Assembly: GCA_051648405.1 (NCBI GenBank)
Contig: JBOFFC010000056.1
Span: forward strand, 1-44,077
Source of the DNA: JBOFFC01 sp051648405
GTDB lineage: Bacteria > Planctomycetota > Planctomycetia > Pirellulales > Lacipirellulaceae
DNA: 44,077 nt
Direction: 5' to 3'
The notes below the pieces were generated by a model. It was given only the letters and a program-made list of their open reading frames with translations. It made no database searches and was not told the DNA's origin. Position 1 is the stretch's first letter. Each line of letters opens with the position of its first letter. Shown here one piece after another: positions 1 through 9,099 of the stretch. The translations under genes and the position numbers were made by a program.

Positions 1-66
1 CCGGCGACGTCAGTCGTCGGAGTCGTTGCGCCACTTCACTCCGACGACTCACGTCGCCGGCTCGCC
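1..66. repeat. Palindromic intergenic repeat, copy 1
   Basis: Two arms (1-23 and 38-60) are inverted complements with 22 of 23 positions matching; both carry the core CGTCGGAGT. The loop is 14 nt. The copy ends 1 nt from the stop codon of the minus-strand propeller gene, so its transcript would fold into a strong hairpin just after translation ends. It has no T-tract, so a REP-like or 3-prime-stabilising role is as likely as termination. The left edge may be cut by the window start. A related copy lies at 1371-1456. Confidence 0.8.
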
Positions 67-67
67 A

Positions 68-1303
68 TCACTCCACGCTCACATCAAACGCCTGCAACAA
101 CTCCTGGTCGCGAAGGTACAGCACGCCGTTCGCGATCACGGGGTGCGTCCAGATCCGCCCCGAGGGCTTGCGCCGCTCTGTCTGCGGGTCGAGCTTGAAG
201 CGGCCGTGTTCGCGCCAGCCTTCGGTTGTCGGCTCGGCCAGGACCACCTCGCCGTCCTCCTCGTCGAGGCAGTAGAGGCGGCCGTCGGCGTAGGCCACGG
301 CGCCCTTGCCGAGCTTGCTGCGCTCGCGCCACACTTGCTTGCCGGTGGCGAAGTCTTGGCAGACCCAGCCGACCCCGTCGGAGTGGCCGTACAGGTGGTC
401 CCCCAGCAGCATCACGCCCCCGTGGTGGTTCTTCATCACCTTGTTGTCGTAGACGACGGTCGCCTTGTTGGCGGCATCGACCTCGACGAGCATCGACCCG
501 GCGCCGTAGCCGCTGGTGACGTAGACGCGGTTGTCGCGCGCGATCGGCGTGGGGATCACCGCCACGCTGCCGGGCCAGGGCGCCTCCCACAGCAGGTTGC
601 CCGACTGCGGGTCGAGCCCGACGAGGCGCTTCTCGAGGAGCTGCACGTACTGCAGCTTGCCGTGGATCGTCGCCGCGACGACCGACGAGTAGTGGGCGCC
701 GTCCTCGAGCGCGGTCGAACGCCACACGACGTCGCCCGACTCCTTGTCGAGGGCCGCGATCGTCCCGTCGTCCCCGCCGGGGGTCACGACCACCAGCTGG
801 CCGTCGATAAGCGGCGACTCCGAGTAGCCCCAGTGAGGGACTTCGCCCCCTAGGTCATCGACCAGCGACTTCGTCCAGACGGCTTCGCCGGTCTTCGCGT
901 CGATGCAGGCGAGCGTCCCCTTGGCCGCCAGGGCGTAGACGCGGCCCCCCTCAACGGTCGGCGTGCCGCGCGGGCCGTCTCCCCAGTTGTTGTCGTAGAC
1001 GTCCCCCAGAGGCGTTGACCAGAGCTCGTCGCCGCTCGCGGTATCGAGGCAGAAGAGCGCCTCGGCGTCCCCCTTGGTCCCCATCAGGTAGAGCCGGTCG
1101 CCGACGACTGCCGGGCCCGAGTACCCCAGGCCGACGCTGCGCGAGACCCACAGGCTCTTCGGACCCTCGGCGGGCCACTCTTGCAACAGGCCCGTCTCGG
1201 TGCTGAGGCCGTCGCGGTTCGGGCCGAGCCACTGGGGCCAGTCGTCGGCCGGGGCGATGGTGGCCAGGAACAACAGCGACAACAACGCAGTGCGGCGGAT
1301 CAT
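68..1303 (-). CDS. Secreted PQQ-binding-like beta-propeller protein
   Basis: A 411-residue exported protein. Residues 1-19 (MIRRTALLSLLFLATIAPA) look like a Sec signal peptide. The mature start has the DWPQWLGPNRDG pattern typical of planctomycetal PQQ-like repeat proteins. The body has repeated blades with motifs such as GDELW, GEAVW, GDVVW and GNLLW, the WD/PQQ-type beta-propeller pattern of the BamB/quinoprotein dehydrogenase fold. I see no catalytic residues of alcohol dehydrogenases, so a scaffold or binding role is more likely than an enzyme. The ATG at 1303 was chosen because it begins the signal peptide; the frame stays open far upstream, but that extension is Arg/Pro-rich and lies over the carboxypeptidase gene. 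Followed after 1 nt by a palindromic repeat. Confidence 0.85.
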   Translation of the reverse strand: MIRRTALLSLLFLATIAPADDWPQWLGPNRDGLSTETGLLQEWPAEGPKSLWVSRSVGLGYSGPAVVGDRLYLMGTKGDAEALFCLDTASGDELWSTPLGDVYDNNWGDGPRGTPTVEGGRVYALAAKGTLACIDAKTGEAVWTKSLVDDLGGEVPHWGYSESPLIDGQLVVVTPGGDDGTIAALDKESGDVVWRSTALEDGAHYSSVVAATIHGKLQYVQLLEKRLVGLDPQSGNLLWEAPWPGSVAVIPTPIARDNRVYVTSGYGAGSMLVEVDAANKATVVYDNKVMKNHHGGVMLLGDHLYGHSDGVGWVCQDFATGKQVWRERSKLGKGAVAYADGRLYCLDEEDGEVVLAEPTTEGWREHGRFKLDPQTERRKPSGRIWTHPVIANGVLYLRDQELLQAFDVSVE

Positions 1304-1370
1304 CGGCGGTCTACCGTGGTGAGGGGTCAGCGAAGCGCCCCGATTAGACCACGATCCCACCGAATGCGGC

Positions 1371-1456
1371 GAGCCGGCGACGTCAGTCGTCGGAGTGATC
1401 GGCGCAATCGAGTCAAGTCGCGTAAAGACTCCGACGGCTGGCGCCTCCGGCTCGCC
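1371..1456. repeat. Palindromic intergenic repeat, copy 2
   Basis: Arms 1371-1396 and 1428-1453 are inverted complements with 22 of 26 positions matching, around a 31-nt loop. The left arm shares the core of copy 1 (GCCGGCGACGTCAGTCGTCG). The repeat starts 5 nt beyond the stop codon of the minus-strand S10 peptidase and lies upstream of the propeller gene, so it could affect the 3-prime end of one transcript and readthrough into the next. Confidence 0.8.
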
Positions 1457-1461
1457 GAACG

Positions 1462-3117
1462 TTACGGCGTCGCACGTCGGTAGAACTCCAGCAGGTCCTT
1501 GCGGAGTTTCACGAGCGACGGCTCGTGCAGGTACATCATGTGACCCGCTTCGTAGTACGTCGTCGTGAACCGCTCGCGAAGCGCAGGCTCGAGCATCGTG
1601 TGGTCGCGCGTGTGCTCCATCGCCGTTGCGGGGGTCGCCAGGTCGTAGTACCCACAGGCCGCCAGCGTGTGCAGGTGGGGGTTGTCGAGCATCGCTTGGC
1701 GCAGCGTGTCGCCGGCGGTGACGTAGCGGTTGACGAACGGCTCGTAGCTCCACGGGTGGACCGCGCCGGTGAGGACCTCGTAGACCAGCTCGTCGCGGTA
1801 GTCGAGCTCGTCGGCCAGGTAGCCGTTCATCGCGCCGGTAAAGGCCCCAAGGACGGCGGTGAAGCTCGGGTCGTACTCCTGCTTCTCGGCGATCGGGTCG
1901 CGAGCGAGGCCGACGTAGCGGCCGTCGAAGCGGCCGACGACCTGGTCGCGCTCGCGCAGCAGTTGCTTCGCGAACCGCGACTGGCTGACGCGCAGGTTCG
2001 CCCCCTCGGCGTAGTCGAGCGGAAGGCCCGTGAGCCGGGCGTACCGCTCCGCAACCTGCTTGCGATGGTCGGCCGGCAGCGAGGCGCCGCGTAGCAGGGC
2101 GTCGGCGTAGGGGCCGTACGCGAACTCGGTCGCCTCGGCCACGACCGCCTCGAGCGGCTTCGCGAGCAGGTCCTGCGCGAGCGCCTTGTGCTTCCAGGCG
2201 GTCGCCGCGTAGCCCGGCAGGAACAGGACGTAGGGGAGGTCGTTGTTCGAGGCGAAGTCGAGCGTCGTGAAATCGACCACGGCCGAGACCATCACGACTC
2301 CGTTCAGGTACATCCCGTAGCGCTGCTGCAGCTCGCCCGACAGTCCGGCGACGCGCAGGCCGCCGTAGCTCTCCCCCAGCAGGAACTTGGGGCTCTCCCA
2401 ACGATCGTGCTTGGTGACGAAGTCGTGCACAAACTTGCCAATGCTCGACAAGTCCTTCTTGTAGCCCGTGAACTGCCCGTTCTTCTCCCCTTCGGCCGGT
2501 CGGCTGAAGCCGGTCCCGACCGGATCGACGAACACCAAGTCCGTGACGTCGAGCAGCGAGAACGGGTTATCGACCACCTCGTACGGGGGGCGCGGCGTGA
2601 CGGCCTCGGCGGGGAGCTTCACGCGGCGCGGGCCGAGCATCCCCAGGTGGAGCCAAACGCTCGACGCGCCGGGGCCGCCGTTGAAGCAGAACGTGATCGG
2701 CCGCTTCGTATCGACCCCCGCGGGGACGCCGGGCGTGGTCTCTTTGTCGTCCTCTCCCTGGACGGCCCGCACGATCGCGGTCACGACGTCGACTTCGGGC
2801 GCCGGGGTCTTTGCCGGGTCGCGCCGCGCGTAGTAGACGAAGAACACCTCGGCCTTGGGCTTGCCCGCTTCGTCGCGCTGCACAAACTTGCCGGCCGTCG
2901 CCGTGTAGGGGACCTCGACGCCGTCGATCGTCACGGCGCCGTGCGTGATCGAGACGTCCGGCTCGTCGGCGTCGGCCCCCTCATCCGCCGGCTTCGCAGG
3001 GAGTTGCTCGGCGGCCTTGGCCTTAGGGGCGTCGTCGGCGCGTGCCGACGCCGGAGAACAGACGGTCGCTGCGGCGAGGAGGCCGAGAAGCAGGGCGAGG
3101 CGGAGCATCGAAGGCAT
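1462..3117 (-). CDS. Secreted serine carboxypeptidase (peptidase family S10)
   Basis: A 551-residue exported serine carboxypeptidase expected to remove C-terminal amino acids from peptides outside the cytoplasm. Residues 1-27 form a signal peptide, followed by a charged Ala/Lys/Asp linker to about residue 52. The oxyanion-hole loop FNGGPGASS is at 145-153, the nucleophile Ser250 is in GESYGG, and the likely catalytic Asp492 (CGYYDLATP) and His526 (YEAGHMMY) complete the S10 triad. Length is normal for bacterial S10 enzymes. The start ATG at 3117 fits the signal peptide. It is divergent from ettA, with about 210 bp between the start codons, and a palindromic repeat follows its stop. Confidence 0.93.
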   Translation of the reverse strand: MPSMLRLALLLGLLAAATVCSPASARADDAPKAKAAEQLPAKPADEGADADEPDVSITHGAVTIDGVEVPYTATAGKFVQRDEAGKPKAEVFFVYYARRDPAKTPAPEVDVVTAIVRAVQGEDDKETTPGVPAGVDTKRPITFCFNGGPGASSVWLHLGMLGPRRVKLPAEAVTPRPPYEVVDNPFSLLDVTDLVFVDPVGTGFSRPAEGEKNGQFTGYKKDLSSIGKFVHDFVTKHDRWESPKFLLGESYGGLRVAGLSGELQQRYGMYLNGVVMVSAVVDFTTLDFASNNDLPYVLFLPGYAATAWKHKALAQDLLAKPLEAVVAEATEFAYGPYADALLRGASLPADHRKQVAERYARLTGLPLDYAEGANLRVSQSRFAKQLLRERDQVVGRFDGRYVGLARDPIAEKQEYDPSFTAVLGAFTGAMNGYLADELDYRDELVYEVLTGAVHPWSYEPFVNRYVTAGDTLRQAMLDNPHLHTLAACGYYDLATPATAMEHTRDHTMLEPALRERFTTTYYEAGHMMYLHEPSLVKLRKDLLEFYRRATP

Positions 3118-3234
3118 GGCGCAATCGCGGTGGGAGGGGGGGCGAGCAGGACGCTAGCCCTTCCAGTCTACCCACAACGCACGGCTCGCGCGGGGCCGCC
3201 GTTCGGCCCTTCGCACCGGCCGAGCGTGCAAGCC

Positions 3235-3264
3235 CTGACGGCTTGCGGTGGGCCCTGATAGACT
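3235..3264 (+). promoter_or_regulatory. Candidate sigma-70-type promoter for ettA
   Basis: CTGACG at 3235-3240 and TAGACT at 3259-3264 are separated by 18 nt and would start transcription about 60 nt before the ettA ATG. Both boxes deviate from consensus, and the call rests on spacing and location alone. Confidence 0.3.
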
Positions 3265-3331
3265 CGGGTCTCTGACTCGACTTTCGACGCCCGCTCCCCG
3301 CTCTTCGCCCCGCTTGCCGGGGACGTTTTCG

Positions 3332-5011
<1,680 letters not shown>

Positions 5012-5137
5012 AGTGAAAGCACCAATGACCAATGACCAATGACCAAGCAGAGTAGGCAGACGGCAGCGGGCGGCAGGCAGTAAGCGGCAGCCCCTTAGTC
5101 ATTGGTGCTTGGTGCTTGGTGCTTGGTGCTTGGTCAT
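5012..5137. repeat. 7-nt-phased degenerate repeat array with inverted ends
   Basis: Eighteen consecutive 7-nt units run from the base after the ettA stop. TGACCAA occurs three times in a row at 5026-5046. A middle block (5047-5095) has units such as AGGCAGA, CGGCAGC and AGGCAGT. TGGTGCT occurs four times at 5103-5130. The 7-nt phase holds across blocks of different sequence. The left block (CCAATGACCAA) and right block (TTGGTCATT) are inverted relative to each other, so the RNA could form a long imperfect hairpin. It occupies most of the ettA-to-5182 gap and resembles in style the heptameric STRR repeats of cyanobacteria. Confidence 0.85.
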
Positions 5138-5181
5138 TCCGGCCACCAAAAGAACTACCTTCACGAGAAACGATCCCCGAC

Positions 5182-5367
5182 ATGAGCACCGTACGCGTGG
5201 GTTCCAACAAGCAGTTCGCCGACGGCTGGGACAAGGTCTTTGGCGGCAAGAAATCGACAGGCAAAGCAGCGCCCACCGCCGAAGCGAAGCCCAAGAAGGC
5301 CAGCGCCAAGGCCAAGGCCAGCGCCAAGAAGAAGCCCGCCGCGAAGAAGAAGGGGGGCAAGAAGTAA
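5182..5367 (+). CDS. Small Lys/Ala-rich basic-tail protein
   Basis: A 61-residue protein. The first 22 residues (MSTVRVGSNKQFADGWDKVFGG) are a mixed-composition head. From about residue 23 the chain is almost only Lys, Ala, Pro, Ser and Gly with AKAK/KKP-type repeats, like the tails of histone-H1-like and nucleic-acid-binding bacterial proteins. Such tails usually bind DNA or RNA non-specifically, so a nucleoid or ribosome-associated role is possible; no family is recognised. The ATG follows shortly after the heptamer array. The gene has no obvious operon partner, and the next start is about 190 bp on. Confidence 0.65.
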   Translation: MSTVRVGSNKQFADGWDKVFGGKKSTGKAAPTAEAKPKKASAKAKASAKKKPAAKKKGGKK

Positions 5368-5548
5368 CGCCCACCCGAAGCGCGATCGTTGGAGCCCGTG
5401 GCGTGAGCCGTCGGCGCGACCGCGCGGAGGACTGTGCGGCCCCGCGCAGCCCACGCCGATGGCAGAAAATGCGCGTGACACGGCCGCGGCGAAACCGGCC
5501 ACAATCACACAGGGCCGCGTTCGCTCTCGTCACAGCCGAGGTTCCCTC

Positions 5549-5554
5549 AGGAGG
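5549..5554 (+). promoter_or_regulatory. Strong Shine-Dalgarno site
   Basis: AGGAGG lies 5 nt before the ATG at 5560. It is a full-consensus ribosome binding site, which is uncommon among the genes in this window, and it fixes the start of the PEP-CTERM protein. Confidence 0.75.
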
Positions 5555-5559
5555 TTCCC

Positions 5560-6387
5560 ATGCGTCGCTGGATTGGCTGCTGGGCCGTTGTGGCCTTTGT
5601 CGTCGGCTCGTCGGGGGTGTCTGGGCAAACTGTGCGCTCGTACACGGTGCTGTCGCGTAACAGCACGCTCGTCGAGACGGGGGGCTTCGCCGGGGTCTCG
5701 AACACCTACCGCGTGAGCGGATCGTTCGACCTCACCACCTCGAGCAGCAGTTGGCTTGGGGGGACCGCCAAGTTCTCTACCGCCGAGCTGTGGGGGGCGT
5801 TGATCTCGGACAAGCCGTCGATCGCCGCCAACGACCCGACGCCGTCGATTGTGATCGACGTCGATGACACGCTGAATCTCGAAGAGCTGGTCGGCGTCGG
5901 CCTCCCGGTCGCCGGGCCGTACGACGCCTACCGCTTCACCGGCTTCCTGGGGAACTCCGACGCCGCCTCGCCGCTCGAGCACGGGTCATCGATCCAACTG
6001 CTGGGGATCGTCTTCGGGCCGTGGATCTACGTCCGCGGCGGGACGCTCGCCCCCGCAGGATCGGCCGACTTCTTCGACTACAATCTGCGGATGGTCGCCC
6101 GCACGGGGGACTGGGCCGACGCCAACGGCGACGGCGTCGTGAACGCCGCCGACTACACAGCGATCCGCGACGGGATGGGTGGCGGCCCCGCCGCGGTGTC
6201 TGCCGGCTCGGACGACCCCCTCGCGCTGTGGGCCGCGCAGTACGGTCAATCGATCCCGAGCACCGCAACGTTCGACGCGATGCTCGCCACCGCGTCATCG
6301 GGCGCTACGGCGATCCCCGAGCCGGCGACCTTGGCCCTCGTGCTATTGGCCGTCGCGCCGTGGGCTTCCCGCGGCCGGGCTAGCTGA
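5560..6387 (+). CDS. Secreted PEP-CTERM protein with a dockerin-like calcium repeat
   Basis: A 275-residue exported protein. It has a signal peptide (residues 1-22, ending GVSG), a Ser/Thr- and Asp-rich beta-type body, and one dockerin/EF-hand-like loop DANGDGVVNAADY (187-199) with the D-x-N-x-D-G spacing of calcium-binding dockerin repeats. The C-terminus is a PEP-CTERM sorting signal: IPEPATL, a short hydrophobic stretch, then SRGRAS. In other bacteria this signal is handled by exosortase, which would place the protein at the cell surface or in exopolymer. The substrate or partner cannot be told. Only one dockerin-type repeat is present, whereas cellulosomal dockerins have two. A repeat follows the stop. 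Confidence 0.85.
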   Translation: MRRWIGCWAVVAFVVGSSGVSGQTVRSYTVLSRNSTLVETGGFAGVSNTYRVSGSFDLTTSSSSWLGGTAKFSTAELWGALISDKPSIAANDPTPSIVIDVDDTLNLEELVGVGLPVAGPYDAYRFTGFLGNSDAASPLEHGSSIQLLGIVFGPWIYVRGGTLAPAGSADFFDYNLRMVARTGDWADANGDGVVNAADYTAIRDGMGGGPAAVSAGSDDPLALWAAQYGQSIPSTATFDAMLATASSGATAIPEPATLALVLLAVAPWASRGRAS

Positions 6388-6392
6388 CAGCC

Positions 6393-6452
6393 GTTGAGAA
6401 ACGCCGTCGTGGCGTTGACGCAGCCTGTTGAAAAGTCAGCAGGCTGCTAACC
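6393..6452. repeat. Interspersed repeat related to the element at 35536-35691; two hairpins
   Basis: Starts GTTGAGAAACGCC, which recurs at 35652, and ends AGGCTGCTA, as does the 35-kb element. It contains two stem-loops: AACGCC/GGCGTT around GTCGT (6400-6416), and GCAGCCTG/CAGGCTGC around TTGAAAAGTCAG (6420-6448). It lies between the convergent PEP-CTERM and EfpL-like genes and may terminate transcription from both sides. Confidence 0.7.
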
Positions 6453-6496
6453 GGCGCCGTTGGCGGCGAACCGGCGATTCGATCGATCGACGTCGC

Positions 6497-7060
6497 TCAC
6501 GCCCGGCCGAGGAACTCGCCGGTCCGTGTGTCGACTTTGATGACCTCACCTTCCTTGAGGTACTCGGGGGCGTAGACGATCGCCCCCGACTCAAGGGTCA
6601 CGGGCTTCGTACGCCCGGTCGCCGAATTGCCCCGCACCCCCGGGTCGCACTGCGTGACCTTCAGCTCGACGGTCACCGGCAGGTCGATCCCCACGCACTC
6701 GTCGTTGTAGACGAGGGCCATGATCCCCTGCAGCCCTTCGACGACGTACTGCATCTGGTCGATCACGTCCTCGCGGGGGATCGAGTACTGCTCGAAGTTC
6801 TCGGTGTCCATCAGGTGGACCTGCTCGAGGTCGGCGTACATGACCGTCACCTCGCGTTTCTTGAAGTCGGCGTCTTCCAGCCCTTCGGTCCCCTTCAGGG
6901 TGATGTCGAGCTTGGTCTTGGTGACCAAGTTCCGCGCGCGGAACTTGTAGAGCGTCGCCCCGCCGCGGGCCGACGGGCTCTGGACGGTCAGCGACTCGAT
7001 CAGGCAGGGGGCGCCGTTTTGGACGACGATTGTCCCGGGCTTGACGTCTTTTGCGAGCAT
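6497..7060 (-). CDS. efpL: Elongation factor P-like protein (EfpL/YeiP type)
   Basis: A 187-residue cytoplasmic factor with the three-beta-barrel EF-P architecture. EF-P family proteins enter the ribosome and promote peptide-bond formation at proline stretches. The tip loop reads QSPSARGGATLYK (27-39), the longer SPTARGAAT-type loop of EfpL/YeiP with an Arg (Arg32) at the tip, not the Lys of classical EF-P. The C-terminal part (ATGRTKPVTLESGAIVYAPEYL) also matches YeiP. The ATG at 7060 gives the usual length; an in-frame TTG at 7105, almost touching the upstream stop, would add 15 residues of poor quality. It is last in a minus-strand set after proC and two unknown genes. Confidence 0.88.
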   Translation of the reverse strand: MLAKDVKPGTIVVQNGAPCLIESLTVQSPSARGGATLYKFRARNLVTKTKLDITLKGTEGLEDADFKKREVTVMYADLEQVHLMDTENFEQYSIPREDVIDQMQYVVEGLQGIMALVYNDECVGIDLPVTVELKVTQCDPGVRGNSATGRTKPVTLESGAIVYAPEYLKEGEVIKVDTRTGEFLGRA

Positions 7061-7105
7061 CGCTTCGAGCGCTTGTTGGGGAGAGTTCGAACTCGGTGGA
7101 CGCAA

Positions 7106-7648
7106 CTAAAGCAGCCGCTCTCCCGCGACGGTGTCGAGCGCCACCCCCCCCGTGAGCCGCACGAGGGCCGCGACCGTCGCCAGCAGGCTCGCCGGGTCGA
7201 GGGGCCCGCCGATCGGCTCGGTCGCGTCGTCCACAGAATCGTCTTCCGCAAGCCCGCGGGACGCCAGCCCCCGCGACGTGGCGGGTTCAGAGTGCTCGAA
7301 GTGCTCGACGTCGAGCCGCGCGTCCGAGGCGGCGACCTTCTTGAGCGACGGCCGGTCGAGCGTTTCGACGAGCCAGGCGGCGAGGTCGCGCGCCCGCTGG
7401 ACGACCTCCGGCCCCTCGTGGTAGGTGAACCGCAGCGTGGCGGCGTCTTCCGGCGCCTCGACGATCGCGGCGAGGAACCGCCCGTCGTCGTCGGCCTCCA
7501 GGTGCGCGACGCGCCCTCGGCCGCCGGCGCCCGCGAGCGCTTCCTCGACCTGCAACAGCGTCGGCCGCTGAGCGCTCGACAGGCAGACGCAGTAGACGCC
7601 GTGCGGGTCGATGTCGTTGGACGTTTCGTAGAGCGAGAGCTCGGTCAT
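7106..7648 (-). CDS. Conserved-looking protein of unknown function (180 aa)
   Basis: Not recognised. A soluble, acidic protein of 180 residues with no signal peptide or membrane segment. It begins MTELSLYETSNDIDPHG, continues with an alpha/beta-like segment (VYCVCLSSAQRPTLLQVEEAL) and has a Ser/Glu/Asp-rich low-complexity linker near 120-145. The last 30 residues are hydrophobic and helical. The start ATG at 7648 has a purine-rich GGAAGGAA upstream; a longer in-frame extension is Arg-rich shadow coding over the neighbouring gene. It lies 56 bp after the 76-residue gene and 45 bp before efpL, so co-transcription is likely. Confidence 0.65.
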   Translation of the reverse strand: MTELSLYETSNDIDPHGVYCVCLSSAQRPTLLQVEEALAGAGGRGRVAHLEADDDGRFLAAIVEAPEDAATLRFTYHEGPEVVQRARDLAAWLVETLDRPSLKKVAASDARLDVEHFEHSEPATSRGLASRGLAEDDSVDDATEPIGGPLDPASLLATVAALVRLTGGVALDTVAGERLL

Positions 7649-7704
7649 CGTCGTGAGGTTCCTTCCTCGCGGCCTTATCGCAGAGTGCGCCGGATTGGCA
7701 CAGG

Positions 7705-7935
7705 TCACCAGTCGCCGTCCGGCGGACCCATCCCCCCCTGCCAAGCCTCGAGCTGCTCGATGACCTTGTCGCGCTCGCCGACGTTGGCCCACACCGACTC
7801 GTCTTGCTCGAGGCGCACCTCGTAGTACCCCTCGCGTTCGCAGTCGTCCTCGCCGCAGAAGTGGGGCGTAGCCGCCACCCACATCACGCGGTACAGCGGG
7901 ACGTGCTTGTCATCGACCAGGGCGAGGATCGACAT
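7705..7935 (-). CDS. Small unknown protein with a CxxxxC pair (76 aa)
   Basis: A 76-residue soluble protein, not recognised. It has a beta-strand-like start (MSILALVDDKHVPLYRVMWVA), then HFCGEDDCEREGYYEVRL, where two cysteines four residues apart with a nearby His might bind metal, and an acidic helix ending in a Gly/Pro/Asp-rich tail with a final Trp. The ATG at 7935 lies 38 bp after the proC stop. Composition resembles a true gene, not a shadow frame, and the same strand and short gaps suggest one transcript with proC and efpL. Confidence 0.6.
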   Translation of the reverse strand: MSILALVDDKHVPLYRVMWVAATPHFCGEDDCEREGYYEVRLEQDESVWANVGERDKVIEQLEAWQGGMGPPDGDW

Positions 7936-7973
7936 CGCAGCGACCTCGTGGTGGAAGGGGTTAGGGCAAGAGA

Positions 7974-8810
7974 TCAGTCGTTGAGCCGGCCGAGCTCTAC
8001 CGAGCGCACCGCGGCGGCGACGACCGCTCCTGAGAGCGCCGCCCGCAGGCCGCGTCGCTCGAGCTCGGCGAGCCCTGCGACGGTCGTGCCGGCGGGGCTG
8101 GCGACCGCGTCGCGGAGGACCGCCGGGTGCTGACCTGTGGCGATCACCATCTCGGCGGCGCCGGCCACGGTCCGCGCAGCGAGGTCCGCCGCTAGCGCCC
8201 GCGGCAGGCCCGCTTCGACCCCGCCGTCGGCGAGTGCCTCGATCACCGTGTAAACGAACGCCGGACCCGAGCCCGACAGCCCCGTCACCGCGTCGAGCAG
8301 CCGCTCGGGGACTTCTGCGGCCGAGCCGACGGCTGAGAGCAGCTCGTGGACGATCGCCCCGTGCTCGGTCGAGGCGTGCGCTCCGCGGGCGTAGCAGCTC
8401 GCCCCGCGGCCGACGAGGCACGGCGTGTTGGGCATGACGCGCACCACGGCGGCGCCCCCTCCCAGCGATCGATCGACCGCCGCGAGCGACACCCCCGCGG
8501 CGATCGACACGAACAGCTTCTTGCGCAGTTCGTCGGCCGGGACCCCGGCCGCCGCTTCGGCGAGCGCCGCGTGGGCGTACTGCGGCTTCACGGCCAGGAA
8601 CACGATGTCCGACGCCTTCACGATGTCGGCGTTCGACGTGGCGATGGCGGCGCCGGCGCCGACCCGCTCGATGAACTTCTTGCAGGCCGTCGGGTGGGGG
8701 TCGAACGCCGAGAGACGCTCGGAGGTCACGAGGCCTTCGCGGACCCAGCCGCCGGCAAGGGCTTGGGCCATCTGACCCGCACCAAGGAAACCCACAACGC
8801 CGTCGATCAT
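7974..8810 (-). CDS. proC: Pyrroline-5-carboxylate reductase
   Basis: A 278-residue cytoplasmic enzyme catalysing the last step of proline synthesis, NAD(P)H-dependent reduction of 1-pyrroline-5-carboxylate. The N-terminal Rossmann motif GFLGAGQMAQAL (7-18), the VFLAVKPQ stretch and MPNTPCLVGRGA belong to the dinucleotide-binding domain. The C-terminal dimerisation domain carries LSGSGPAFVY and the P5CR signature region around DAVASPAGTTVAGL. Full length for the family, with ATG at 8810. It heads the minus-strand set proC - two unknowns - efpL; a proline-synthesis gene grouped with a factor for translating prolines is suggestive, but the link is inference. Confidence 0.96.
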   Translation of the reverse strand: MIDGVVGFLGAGQMAQALAGGWVREGLVTSERLSAFDPHPTACKKFIERVGAGAAIATSNADIVKASDIVFLAVKPQYAHAALAEAAAGVPADELRKKLFVSIAAGVSLAAVDRSLGGGAAVVRVMPNTPCLVGRGASCYARGAHASTEHGAIVHELLSAVGSAAEVPERLLDAVTGLSGSGPAFVYTVIEALADGGVEAGLPRALAADLAARTVAGAAEMVIATGQHPAVLRDAVASPAGTTVAGLAELERRGLRAALSGAVVAAAVRSVELGRLND

Positions 8811-9099
8811 AGTTCGTGCCGCCGTGAGTGCCGCGTGCCGTGGAGAGGAAGCGAAAGCCCCGCGGGGGCGGGCCGGTCCTGTCGCATGCTAGTCCGCTTG
8901 GGGTTCGATGCTAGGAGATCGGCCGGGCTGCCACAATCGCGGGCGCCCCCCGGCGGGGGGGCGGCTCGACGCAGAAACGCCGGCGACAGAATGCCCTCGA
9001 CAGGGGGGATCGATCCTGCGACGGTCCCGCGACTGGACAAATCCCCCCGCTGCGGGGGGCGTATCCAACGAGGGTTGGGCACACAGGAGTCAGGGACCA

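Noticed and set aside
68..2401. A 777-codon minus-strand frame joining the propeller protein to upstream sequence
   Set aside because: The part beyond the ATG at 1303 is Arg/Pro-rich out-of-frame sequence over the S10 gene; the signal peptide begins at 1303.
5012..5137. Array considered as a CRISPR
   Set aside because: Units are 7 nt with no spacers and no cas genes nearby.
6497..7105. Classical EF-P annotation
   Set aside because: The tip loop is the longer SPSARGGAT type with Arg, typical of EfpL/YeiP, not the Lys loop of EF-P.
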